From assembly GCA_026712885.1 (NCBI GenBank), contig JAPOPO010000191.1, positions 1-15,741 on the forward strand: a DNA stretch of 15,741 bases, written 5' to 3'. The translations under genes and the position numbers were made by a program. Positions within the stretch are counted from its first letter, which is position 1; every line of letters starts with the position of its first letter. This document shows, one piece after another, positions 1-7,335 of the stretch. The stretch is from Rhodospirillales bacterium. Its GTDB lineage: Bacteria; Pseudomonadota; Alphaproteobacteria; UBA828. The notes beneath the pieces were generated by a model that saw only the letters and a list, made by a program, of their open reading frames with translations, was not told the DNA's origin and did not search any database.

Positions 1-489
1 CGCCGGGCTGACGTGCTGACCGCCAAGGGCGTCTTCACCGCCGATCGCAAGCAGAGGGAGATGGCCGTGGTGCCGGAGCACGGCATCACCTTCTCCAAGG
101 AGGACGCCAGCAACCTCGGCCAGGCCAAGGCCGCCAATTACTGCGGGCAGTACATCGTGATGCGCACGCTCGGTGTCGATCCCGCCGATGTCGAGAGGCT
201 CTATCTCGCGGGTGGCTTCGCCAATTACGTGGATGTGGGGAACGCCGTCGACATCGGCCTGCTCGCGCCGGTGCCTGCGGCGCGCGTGATCAAGGCGGGC
301 AATGCGGCGGCGCGGGGGGCGCGGGCGATCCTGCTTTCGGCCACTCGGCGGCGCGCACTGGAGCGCGAGGTCCAGACCATCGAGCATATCGAGCTGGAGA
401 CCACACCCGATTTCTTCGACCTCTTCGTGGACGGCTGCCAGTTCAAGCCGATGCCAACGCACCTCGTGCCGGAAGGAACCGCCGCATGA
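1..489 (+). CDS. RACo-like corrinoid protein reactivase, C-terminal part (partial)
   Basis: This is the end of a gene that begins left of the window; the frame is open to base 1, so the GTG at 13 is not the start. About 162 residues are visible. They match the C-terminal ASKHA-fold (DUF4445) domain of RACo/RamA-type proteins: a segment rich in AKAAN that enters a helix, then LAGGFANYVDVGNAVDIGLL, then GNAAARGARAILLS, and an ending with IELETTPDFFDLFVDG. In this family a 2Fe-2S or 4Fe-4S domain plus an ATPase domain reduces inactive Co(II) corrinoid proteins back to Co(I). The Fe-S part is not in the window. The stop overlaps the start of the methyltransferase gene by ATGA, so the two are translationally coupled, which fits reactivation of the methyltransferase's corrinoid partner. 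The family is clear from the motifs; the methyl donor served cannot be read here. Confidence 0.86.
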   Translation, partial: RRADVLTAKGVFTADRKQREMAVVPEHGITFSKEDASNLGQAKAANYCGQYIVMRTLGVDPADVERLYLAGGFANYVDVGNAVDIGLLAPVPAARVIKAGNAAARGARAILLSATRRRALEREVQTIEHIELETTPDFFDLFVDGCQFKPMPTHLVPEGTAA

Positions 490-1514
490 CCACCCCGCCG
501 CTCATCGTCATCGGCGAGAATATCCACTGCACCCGCGTCGCGCTTCGCAAGGGCAAGCGCATTGCCGAACGCGACGGCGCCGAGGCCATCCTCTACGAGA
601 CCATTGATGGGGAGGAGCGCGCGCTCCCGGTCACGGCGGAGGCGAAGCGGACCAAGGACTACGAGGAAGGGCGGGTCAAGCACGTCCAGGTCGCAATCGA
701 GACCGCGATGGAGACGGCAGCGGGCGATCCGGCCGAGGGCCTGCGCTATATCGAGGCGCAGGTCCGCCATCAGGAGCGCGCGGGCGCGGCCTTCCTGGAT
801 CTCAACGTCGACGAGATCGCGCCCAAACTCGCCGTGCAGACCGGTGCCATGGCCTGGCTCGCGGCCACGGTGCAGGGGATGACTGACCTCCCGATTTCCG
901 TCGATTCCTCCAGCGTCGATGTGATTCGGGCAGGGCTCGAGGCAATAGCGCCCGCCAAGGTGCGCCCGATGCTCAACTCGGCCTCGCTGGAACGGCTGGA
1001 TGCGCTCGACCTCGCGCGCGAGCACGACTGCCGCGTGGTGGTGACCGCCGCCGGCGAGAAGGGAATGCCGGATGGCGCCGACGAGCGGGTGGCGAACGCA
1101 TCCCGCATGGTGGAGGCGGCGCTCGACAGGGGCTTCGCGCTGGGGGATCTCTACATCGACCCGCTGGTCTTCCCGATTTCGGTCGACTCCAGCTTCGGCA
1201 ACCACTGCTTCGACGCGATCCGCGCCTTGCGCGCACGCTTTGGCGACGAGGTCCACATCACCGGCGGCATGAGCAACGTCTCCTTCGGGTTGCCCGCCCG
1301 TAAGCTCCTGAACGAGATGTTCGTGCTGCTGGCCGTCGAGGCCGGCGCCGACGGTGGAATTATGGACCCGGTGGCGAGCCCGCCGGAGGCGATCCTCGCC
1401 ATCGACCGCGCGGACCCGAATTACAAGCTGGCCGAAGACGTGCTGATGGGGCGAGACGAGCACTGCATGGCCTATATCCGCGCTTGGCGGAAGAGCAGGC
1501 GCAAAGCCAAGTAA
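486..1514 (+). CDS. Methyltetrahydrofolate:corrinoid methyltransferase (pterin-binding TIM barrel)
   Basis: A 342-residue protein of the pterin-binding family (MtgA/AcsE/MtrH-like), which moves a methyl group between a corrinoid protein and tetrahydrofolate in the cytoplasm. Visible signatures are IGENIHCTR at residues 9-17, LDLNVDE at 104-110, ISVDSS at 137-142, MLNSAS at 162-167 with the pterin-binding Asn, IDPLVFP at 224-230, and the strongly conserved GGMSNVSFGLP at 260-270. It is longer than AcsE (about 260 residues), with extra sequence around residues 20-90. The heptapeptide PISVDSS occurs twice, at 136 and 230, probably by chance of strand composition. The ATG overlaps the stop of the reactivase gene. 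It probably acts on methyl groups taken from a methylated amine or ether by a methyltransferase and corrinoid protein encoded upstream; that substrate is inference. Confidence 0.88.
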   Translation: MTTPPLIVIGENIHCTRVALRKGKRIAERDGAEAILYETIDGEERALPVTAEAKRTKDYEEGRVKHVQVAIETAMETAAGDPAEGLRYIEAQVRHQERAGAAFLDLNVDEIAPKLAVQTGAMAWLAATVQGMTDLPISVDSSSVDVIRAGLEAIAPAKVRPMLNSASLERLDALDLAREHDCRVVVTAAGEKGMPDGADERVANASRMVEAALDRGFALGDLYIDPLVFPISVDSSFGNHCFDAIRALRARFGDEVHITGGMSNVSFGLPARKLLNEMFVLLAVEAGADGGIMDPVASPPEAILAIDRADPNYKLAEDVLMGRDEHCMAYIRAWRKSRRKAK

Positions 1515-1528
1515 GAAATGAGGTTCCC

Positions 1529-1930
1529 ATGACCGAGACCGAACGGCCGCCGGATGCCGAGCCCGCGCTCCGCACGCTCGCCATGCCCGCCGACGCCAAC
1601 CCCAACGGCGACATCTTCGGCGGCTGGGTGCTGGCACAGATGGACCTCGCCGGCGGCGTAGCGGCGGCGCGGTGCGCCGGCGGCCGCACGGTCACAGTGG
1701 CGGTGGAAGCCATGCGCTTCCATGCGCCCATCGCCGTCGGCGACCTCGTCACCTGCTACGCCGAGGTGGTAAAGACCGGACGAACCTCGATCACTGTCGA
1801 CATCCAGACCTGGGCGCGCCGGCGGCGTGGTCCCGTGGAGGTCAGGGTGACCGAGGGCACCTTCATATACGTCGCCATCGACGACAACGGCCGTCCCCGC
1901 CCGCTCCCCGAAGAGACGGCGGAGAGCTGA
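1529..1930 (+). CDS. YciA-type acyl-CoA thioesterase (hotdog fold)
   Basis: A 133-residue single-domain hotdog protein. It carries the typical start of the YciA/acyl-CoA hydrolase family: LAMPADANPNGDIFGGW at residues 17-33, with the family's conserved acidic residue in GDIFGGW, then QMDLAGGVAA. Next come FHAPIAVGD (64-72) and GRTSITV (84-90), which in the family helps bind CoA. It would hydrolyse acyl-CoA to free acid and CoA in the cytoplasm. I chose the ATG at 1529 because TGAGG lies 5 bases upstream and the conserved part begins soon after; an earlier in-frame ATG at 1484 would overlap the methyltransferase gene and add an unrelated leader. The gap to the methyltransferase is 14 bases, so co-transcription is likely. 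Its acyl substrate and its link to methyl transfer are not evident from sequence. Confidence 0.87.
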   Translation: MTETERPPDAEPALRTLAMPADANPNGDIFGGWVLAQMDLAGGVAAARCAGGRTVTVAVEAMRFHAPIAVGDLVTCYAEVVKTGRTSITVDIQTWARRRRGPVEVRVTEGTFIYVAIDDNGRPRPLPEETAES

Positions 1931-1938
1931 CGGCTGGA

Positions 1939-1963
1939 GCGTTTCCGTCTTTCACGGAAACGC
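1939..1963. terminator. Perfect 10-bp hairpin between convergent genes
   Basis: GCGTTTCCGT (1939-1948) pairs perfectly with ACGGAAACGC (1954-1963) around a 5-base loop. It sits in the 34-base gap between the thioesterase stop and the carboxypeptidase stop, so it could end transcription from both sides. There is no run of T on either strand, so intrinsic termination is not certain. It could instead be one copy of a dispersed intergenic repeat. Confidence 0.5.
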
Positions 1964-1964
1964 C

Positions 1965-3452
1965 CTAAGTGCGAGCGCTGACGGCAGGGTCGTTGGTGGG
2001 GTCCAGGCCGCGGATGATGGTGCAGGGCATTGGCGCCGCGCGAAGCGCCTTGCACGCGCGGCCGGCATCATTCTTGTAGAGCCCCAGAAAGCGCGCCCGA
2101 TAGAGGGTGCCACGGCCGTTGGTGCGAGGCGCGAGGGTCGCGGTCGAATCGGTCAGAAGCGGCACGCGCACCGATGCCCGGCGCATGGCGATCTCGGCCG
2201 CCGTGACTGACTCGTAGGCGCCCACCTGGATTCCCCAAGCGCCGCCCCCTGTCGACGCAGCCGCGACTTTCTCAGCCAGGGCCGGCGATGGCGACGGCTC
2301 TGGCGCGGCCACCGATTCCACGACCGTTGGCGTCGCGGACCCAGGCTTTACGGGTGGGGCTTGCGGAGACGGCGGGCCGGAAGCCACCTCGGCCGGCGCA
2401 GGCGACGGTTTCGGAGCAGGCGGCGGGTCCTCGGCGATCTCGATCGGCTCAGCCGGCGGAGCCGCAGCACCTTCCACCAACTCGGGCGGCTCGGTCGCCG
2501 CAACCATGATGACCGCCGGCTTGAAGCGCAGTGCCGGCGCGGCCAGACCGGAGCCGCCGGGCGGGCGCGGAATGCCTGCGTAGCGGACCCGGCCGCGCTT
2601 GGCGTCGTTCTCGGCGATCCGCGTGAAGCCGAGGTCGAGAAGGTTGGCCATGTGGGCATTGCGCGAGCGCGACGTCTTGCCGCCGAATACCACGGCGATG
2701 ACGCGCCGGCCGTCACGCTCCGCCGAGGCCGCGAGGTTGAAGCCCGAGGCGCGGATATAGCCGGTCTTGATGCCGTCCATACCGCGATAGCGGCCGAGCA
2801 GCCGGTTGGGCGAGCGATGCATCCGCCCCCGATAGCGAAAGCGCTGGTCGTCGAAATAGTGGTAGCGGTGCGGGAAGTCCTGCTGCAGAGCCTGGGCAAG
2901 TCGCGCCATGTCCCGCGCCGTGCTGCGCTGCTTCCGGTTGGGCAGGCCGGACGCATTGCGGAAGGTGGTTCGAGACATGCCGAGCGCCTTTGCCTTCCTG
3001 GTCATTTTTCTGGCGAACTCGACCTCGGTTCCGCCCAGCGCCTCGGCGACCACCACGGCGATATCGTTGGCCGACTTGACAATCAGCGCCTTGATCGCGT
3101 CCTCGACACGGATTGTCGAACCGGCACTCAGCCCGAGTTTGGATGGCGACTGACCCGCTGCACGCTTCGAAACCTTCAGCTTGGAGTCGAGGCTGAGCTT
3201 CCCGTTGTCGACCGCCTCGAAGAGCAGGTAGAGGGTCATCATCTTGGTCAGCGACGCCGGGTATCGCCTGATGTCGGCGTTGCGTGAGCGCAAGACCTCG
3301 CTGGTCTCGGCATCGATGACGATGGAGGCATAGCGCGCCTGCGCCTCCTCAGTGGCGAAAACCTGCGACATGGCGAGGATGCAGAGCGCAAGGGCGAGAC
3401 CGATAACGACCGAGCCCGGACGCAAAATTATTCTTCTTCGCCGTGTTCCCAC
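1965..3452 (-). CDS. D-alanyl-D-alanine carboxypeptidase (S11) with C-terminal SPOR domain
   Basis: A 495-residue exported penicillin-binding protein that trims the terminal D-Ala from peptidoglycan stem peptides in the periplasm. The N-terminus is a signal peptide: basic MGTRRRR, a hydrophobic stretch about 14-33, and a likely cleavage after AQA at residue 39. The catalytic S11 domain (about 40-310) has SLTK with Ser67 and Lys70, SAN at 127-129 and KTG at 229-231. A Pro/Ala/Glu-rich linker (about 320-395) leads to a SPOR domain (about 402-482, GAWGIQVGAYES), which in its family binds denuded septal glycan. The start codon is GTG with only a weak Shine-Dalgarno; no better in-frame start is found before an upstream stop. 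It is transcribed towards the thioesterase gene and away from the phosphohexomutase block, probably from its own promoter. Confidence 0.93.
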   Translation of the reverse strand: MGTRRRRIILRPGSVVIGLALALCILAMSQVFATEEAQARYASIVIDAETSEVLRSRNADIRRYPASLTKMMTLYLLFEAVDNGKLSLDSKLKVSKRAAGQSPSKLGLSAGSTIRVEDAIKALIVKSANDIAVVVAEALGGTEVEFARKMTRKAKALGMSRTTFRNASGLPNRKQRSTARDMARLAQALQQDFPHRYHYFDDQRFRYRGRMHRSPNRLLGRYRGMDGIKTGYIRASGFNLAASAERDGRRVIAVVFGGKTSRSRNAHMANLLDLGFTRIAENDAKRGRVRYAGIPRPPGGSGLAAPALRFKPAVIMVAATEPPELVEGAAAPPAEPIEIAEDPPPAPKPSPAPAEVASGPPSPQAPPVKPGSATPTVVESVAAPEPSPSPALAEKVAAASTGGGAWGIQVGAYESVTAAEIAMRRASVRVPLLTDSTATLAPRTNGRGTLYRARFLGLYKNDAGRACKALRAAPMPCTIIRGLDPTNDPAVSART

Positions 3453-3489
3453 GTCCGTCCGCCGCCACCACCGAATCGACTTGGCAACA

Positions 3490-3519
3490 GTTATGGGTTG
3501 AAAGCGCCGCGCCCGTCAA
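3490..3519 (-). promoter_or_regulatory. Candidate sigma-70-type promoter of the carboxypeptidase gene
   Basis: Read on the minus strand, TTGACG (3514-3519) and CATAAC (3490-3495) are 18 bases apart. Transcription would start around 3483, about 30 bases before the GTG start. The -35 matches consensus at 5 of 6 and the -10 at 4 of 6. The surrounding 157-base gap (3453-3609) is more AT-rich than its neighbours. Confidence 0.45.
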
Positions 3520-3609
3520 GCATCGCCTATGAATAAATATCTGGAAGTCATTGATTCAGCGCACTCTCTGGCTTTCCGGGACGCGTGCGAAAGCTGTGAG
3601 AAACGCGCA

Positions 3610-5004
3610 CTAGAAGTCGGGCGGCTCGATGTCGCTCTCGCGTAGTTGGAACGCGAGGTTGTCCTTCAGCCGCCCCAAGCCGGCATCGTCCGCGCCCTCG
3701 CAGCGCGCCACCAGCATGGGCTGGGTATTGGATGCGCGCAGCAGCCACCAGCCGTCCTCGGTCTCGGCCCTGACTCCGTCGATGGCGGAGAACGTGGCGC
3801 CGGCGGCGCTGAGCCGGGCGCGGACCTCATCGGCGACCTGGAACTTGCGCGCGTCCGTGCAGGGGAAGCGGACTTCGGGCGTGCTCACCATTTGCGGCAG
3901 TTCGGCCCGGAGCGCGGCGAGGGAGCGCCCCTCGTCGGCAATCAGACGCAAGAGCCGGAGGGCGGCGTAGAGCGCGTCGTCGAAGCCGTAATAGCGGTCC
4001 GCAAAGAAGATATGGCCGCTCATCTCGCCCGCGAGCGGCGCGCCGCACGCCGCCATCTTCGCCTTGATTGGCGCATGGCCCGAGCGCCACATCAGCGGCG
4101 TGCCGCCAAGGCGGGCGATCTCGTCGAACAGGACGCTACTCGCCTTCACGTCGCCGATCACGGTCGCGCCGGGCTGCGCGCGCAGCACCTCGCGCGCGAG
4201 CAAGGCTACGAGCTGGTCGCCCCAGAGGAGCGCGCCGTCGCCGTCCACGACCCCGATGCGGTCGCCGTCGCCATCGAAGGCAATACCAAGATCGCAGCGC
4301 TCGGCCCGCACCGTCTCGATGAGCTGCGCCAGGTTCTCCGGTACCGTGGGGTCCGGATGGTGGGCAGGGAAGGTTCCGTCGACCTCATCGTTCAGCAGGA
4401 TGTGGCGGCCCGGAAGGCGGTTCACGAGCGCGCCGAGCACCGCGCCGGCAGCACCGTTGCCGGCATCCCACGCCACGGTGAACGGATGCTCCACGGCCTC
4501 GGTGAGGAGGCGCGCGACGTAAGTGGCGCGGACGTCATCGGCCTCTGTCGCCCTGCCGGCACCCTCGGCGAACGCGCCGTCCTTCGTGACTTGTGCCAGC
4601 GCCTCGATGTCCTCGCCGTAGAAGGGCTTACCACCCAGCACCATCTTCACGCCGTTGTAGGCCGGCGGGTTGTGCGAGCCCGTGATCATCATGCCGCCGT
4701 CGCACCGGCGGTCGCGGACCGCGAAATAGAGCATCGGAGTCGGGCCCACGCCGATGCGCAGCACGTCGGCGTTGGCGGCGGTGAGGCCCTCGACCAGATG
4801 GGCTTCGAGGTCCGGCGAACTCAGCCGGCCGTCGCGACCGACGCAGATGAGCGGTCGTCGGTTGGCGGTAGAGCAACGCCGCGCCATGGTGGCGAAGCCC
4901 CGGCCGATGGCGGCCATGTCGGCCCCGGTCAGGGTCTCTCCAACGATGCCCCTGATGTCGTAGGCACCGAGGATCGCCGGGTCGAGCGCGTGCCCCACGC
5001 TCAT
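3610..5004 (-). CDS. Phosphomannomutase/phosphoglucomutase
   Basis: A 464-residue alpha-D-phosphohexomutase of the AlgC/ManB type, which interconverts hexose-6-phosphate and hexose-1-phosphate in the cytoplasm. All four family motifs are present: the phosphoserine loop TGSHNP with Ser110, the metal-binding DGDGDR at 244-249, the sugar-specificity loop GEMSGH at 326-331 and the phosphate-binding RASNTQP at 423-429. Length is normal. The ATG overlaps the stop of ugd by ATGA, so the two are coupled and it is the last gene of the galU-ugd block. That context suggests it supplies glucose-1-phosphate to GalU, though mannose-phosphate activity is equally allowed by sequence. I see only a weak 6-bp hairpin (3571-3576 with 3589-3594) downstream and no clear terminator. 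Confidence 0.93.
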   Translation of the reverse strand: MSVGHALDPAILGAYDIRGIVGETLTGADMAAIGRGFATMARRCSTANRRPLICVGRDGRLSSPDLEAHLVEGLTAANADVLRIGVGPTPMLYFAVRDRRCDGGMMITGSHNPPAYNGVKMVLGGKPFYGEDIEALAQVTKDGAFAEGAGRATEADDVRATYVARLLTEAVEHPFTVAWDAGNGAAGAVLGALVNRLPGRHILLNDEVDGTFPAHHPDPTVPENLAQLIETVRAERCDLGIAFDGDGDRIGVVDGDGALLWGDQLVALLAREVLRAQPGATVIGDVKASSVLFDEIARLGGTPLMWRSGHAPIKAKMAACGAPLAGEMSGHIFFADRYYGFDDALYAALRLLRLIADEGRSLAALRAELPQMVSTPEVRFPCTDARKFQVADEVRARLSAAGATFSAIDGVRAETEDGWWLLRASNTQPMLVARCEGADDAGLGRLKDNLAFQLRESDIEPPDF

Positions 5005-6317
5005 GGCGAAGCCGCCGGCCGGCCGACGCTCACATAGCGAATGCCGGCGCTGGCCACCTCGCCCGGCTCATAGATGTTGCGGAGATCGATCATCAGCGGC
5101 GTCTTGAGCACGTCCCTGGCACGCTCCAGGTCGAGCGCCCTGAACTCGTTCCACTCCGTGAGGATCACCAGCGCGTCCGCGCCCACCATCGCGTCGTATG
5201 CATCGCCGCACCAGACGACGCCGTCGAGTACGCGCCGCGCTTCCTCCATGCCCGCGGGATCGAAGGCGCGCACCTCAGCCCGTCGCTCGATCAGCCCCGG
5301 CAGGATCACGAGGCTCGGGCTTTCCCGCACATCGTCTGTGTTGGGCTTGAACGTGACACCGAGCACGGCGATGGTCATGCCCGCGACGGAGCCGCCGCAG
5401 GCCTGCACGATCTTGTCGACCATTGCAGACTTGCGCGCGGCGTTCCTGTGCAGCACCGCCTCGACGATGGCGCTGGAAGCGCCGGCTTCCTCGGCAATGC
5501 GGACGAACGCTGCGGTGTCCTTGGGGAAGCACGACCCGCCGAAGCCGGGGCCCGCGTGCAGGAAATACCGCCCGATGCGGCCGTCGAGACCGATGCCCTT
5601 GGCGACGTCCTGAACGTCCGCGCCGAGGCGCTCGCAGAGGTCGGCAATCTCGTTGATGAAGGTAATCTTGGTCGCGAGGAAGCAGTTGGCGGCGTACTTG
5701 ATGAGTTCCGCCGTCTCCAGCGTGGTGAAGAGCACCGGAGTCTCGATCAGGAAGAGCGGCCTGTAGAGAGCCTGCATGACCGCCTGCGCTCGTTCGGACT
5801 CGACCCCGACGACGACCCGATCGGGGCGCATGAAATCGCCGATCGCGGAGCCTTCGCGCAGGAACTCCGGGTTCGAGACGACATCGAACGCCGCGTCAGT
5901 CCGCTGCTCCCGGATGATCCGGGCGATTTCACGCCCCGTGCCGACGGGCACCGTCGATTTCGTCGCGACGACCGTGTAGCCGTCGAGGGCGTCGGCGACC
6001 TGGCGGGCCGCCTCGAATACGAAAGAGAGGTCGGCGTGACCGTCGCCGCGCCGGCTGGGCGTGCCGACTGCCAGCATCACCACATCGGCTCCCCGCACGG
6101 CGTCGGCGATGTCTTCGGTGAAGGAGAGGCGACCGGCGGCGACGTTGGAGGCGGCCAACGCCTCCAGCCCAGGCTCGTAGATCGGGACGTGCCCGGCCTG
6201 GAGTGCAGGGATCCTCCCCGGCTCGGAATCGACGCAGGTCACGGTGAAGCCGAACTCGGAGAAACAGGCGCCCGACACCAAGCCGACGTATCCGGCACCA
6301 ATCATCGCAACGCGCAT
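5001..6317 (-). CDS. ugd: UDP-glucose 6-dehydrogenase
   Basis: A 438-residue NAD-dependent enzyme that oxidises UDP-glucose twice to give UDP-glucuronate. It opens with a Rossmann motif, MRVAMIGAGYVGLVSG. Further motifs are AVGTPSRR near 83-90, TKSTVPVGT at 119-127, NPEFLREG at 149-156, the central ELIKYAANCFLATKI segment at 204-218 and the catalytic GGSCFPKD, with the nucleophile Cys263. I chose the ATG at 6317 because GAGGAG lies 7 bases upstream and the Rossmann fold begins at once; a longer reading from 6383 would overlap galU and add a leader not typical of the family. The gene lies 43 bases after galU and overlaps the phosphohexomutase start by ATGA. Confidence 0.95.
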   Translation of the reverse strand: MRVAMIGAGYVGLVSGACFSEFGFTVTCVDSEPGRIPALQAGHVPIYEPGLEALAASNVAAGRLSFTEDIADAVRGADVVMLAVGTPSRRGDGHADLSFVFEAARQVADALDGYTVVATKSTVPVGTGREIARIIREQRTDAAFDVVSNPEFLREGSAIGDFMRPDRVVVGVESERAQAVMQALYRPLFLIETPVLFTTLETAELIKYAANCFLATKITFINEIADLCERLGADVQDVAKGIGLDGRIGRYFLHAGPGFGGSCFPKDTAAFVRIAEEAGASSAIVEAVLHRNAARKSAMVDKIVQACGGSVAGMTIAVLGVTFKPNTDDVRESPSLVILPGLIERRAEVRAFDPAGMEEARRVLDGVVWCGDAYDAMVGADALVILTEWNEFRALDLERARDVLKTPLMIDLRNIYEPGEVASAGIRYVSVGRPAASP

Positions 6318-6324
6318 GGCGATG

Positions 6325-6330
6325 CTCCTC
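6325..6330 (-). promoter_or_regulatory. Strong ribosome binding site fixing the ugd start
   Basis: GAGGAG on the minus strand lies 7 bases before the ATG at 6317. It decides between this start and the longer in-frame start at 6383, which would lie inside galU. Confidence 0.75.
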
Positions 6331-6360
6331 GATACAAGAAACGGCGTGGGGTGAGCCGCC

Positions 6361-7239
6361 CTACGAGGGCGGCATGGCCTCACGCAGGAATGACAGCAGA
6401 TCCTGCCGCAGCTCGGGCCGTTGCAAGGCGCAGCCGATCGTCGCCTGAAGGTAACCGGCCGGGCTGCCGCAATCGAAGCGCTGCCCGGTGAAGCGCACTC
6501 CGTGGAACGGCTCCTCCCGCACCATCGCGGCCATGGCGTCGGTCAGTTGAATTTCGCCGCCCGCGCCCGGCCCCTGCGCCGCAAGCCGCGCGAGAATTGT
6601 CGGTTGCAGGACGTAGCGGCCGATCAGCGCGAGCCGGGAAGGCGCCTCGGCGGGGGCGGGCTTCTCCACCATGCCGGAGAGCGTGACGATCCGCTCCTCC
6701 TCGGCCGCGACCTCGACGATCCCATAACGCCCGGTCTCGCTTTGCGGCACCTCGGCCAGCGCCACGACGCTTCCCCCCGTCTTGCCGTGAACATCGACGA
6801 GTTGGGCGAGTCCAGGCGGGTCGCCGAGGAGCAGCTCGTCCGGAAGCAACACCGCGAACGGCTCGTCGCCTATCAGATCGCGCGCGCACAGGACGGCGTG
6901 GCCCAGGCCCAGCGGTTTTTCCTGACGAACGAACGCGGCAGTGCCAGACTCAAGCAAGGCGCCCGCGGTCGCCGCCAGAGCGGCATCATCGCCGCGCGCC
7001 GCGAGATACGCGTCGAGCGCGTCGTCGCGCTCGAAATGGTCCTTGATCGCCGCCTCGCCCCGGCCGGTGACGAAGATGAATTCGTGGATCCCCGCGGCTT
7101 GCGCTTCTTCGACCGCGTACTGGATTAGCGGCTTGTCCACCACTGGCAGCAACACCTTGGGTACCGCCTTGCTCGCGGGCAAGAACCGCGTACCCATGCC
7201 GGCGACCGGGAGCACGGCCTTCCTCACCGATGTCGCCAT
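6361..7239 (-). CDS. galU: UTP-glucose-1-phosphate uridylyltransferase
   Basis: A 292-residue nucleotidyltransferase making UDP-glucose from UTP and glucose-1-phosphate. It carries the signature GMGTRFLPASK at residues 14-24, then KPLIQYAVEEA, RQEKPLGLGHA at 105-115, LPDELLL at 132-138 (many relatives have Asp-Asp here), the sugar-phosphate site VEKP at 191-194, GGEIQLTDA at 227-235 and RFDCGSP at 254-260. Length is normal for bacterial GalU. The ATG at 7239 has GAGG about 9 bases upstream. It lies 96 bases after the J-domain gene and 43 bases before ugd on the same strand, so the three sugar-nucleotide genes probably form one transcript that turns glucose-6-phosphate into UDP-glucuronate for polysaccharide or glycolipid synthesis. 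Confidence 0.95.
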   Translation of the reverse strand: MATSVRKAVLPVAGMGTRFLPASKAVPKVLLPVVDKPLIQYAVEEAQAAGIHEFIFVTGRGEAAIKDHFERDDALDAYLAARGDDAALAATAGALLESGTAAFVRQEKPLGLGHAVLCARDLIGDEPFAVLLPDELLLGDPPGLAQLVDVHGKTGGSVVALAEVPQSETGRYGIVEVAAEEERIVTLSGMVEKPAPAEAPSRLALIGRYVLQPTILARLAAQGPGAGGEIQLTDAMAAMVREEPFHGVRFTGQRFDCGSPAGYLQATIGCALQRPELRQDLLSFLREAMPPS

Positions 7240-7325
7240 TTCGAGAACCTCGCCACGCTGACCGGGGGCGGTGGAGGCGGAGGTGTGCCACGGCGGCCAC
7301 AGCGCGGCAAGCAGGACCGCAAACG

Positions 7326-7335
7326 CCCCCCCCCC
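7326..7335. repeat. Homopolymer of ten C (ten G on the coding strand)
   Basis: A run of ten C directly abuts the stop codon of the J-domain gene (7336-7338), on its downstream side. It lies in the 96-base gap before galU and is outside both coding regions. Such tracts are prone to slippage and to sequencing error. Confidence 0.9.

Noticed and set aside
225..1637. A 470-residue open frame on the minus strand
   Set aside because: It overlaps the reactivase, methyltransferase and thioesterase genes in antisense and has no motif of its own.
3571..3594. Possible terminator after the phosphohexomutase gene
   Set aside because: The stem is only 6 bp with a 12-base loop and no T run, too weak to list as a feature.
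3646..5037. A 463-residue open frame on the plus strand
   Set aside because: It mirrors the phosphohexomutase gene almost end to end; all family motifs are on the minus strand.
6318..6383. Longer N-terminus for UDP-glucose dehydrogenase
   Set aside because: It would overlap galU, adds a basic leader before the Rossmann motif, and a strong ribosome binding site supports the start at 6317.
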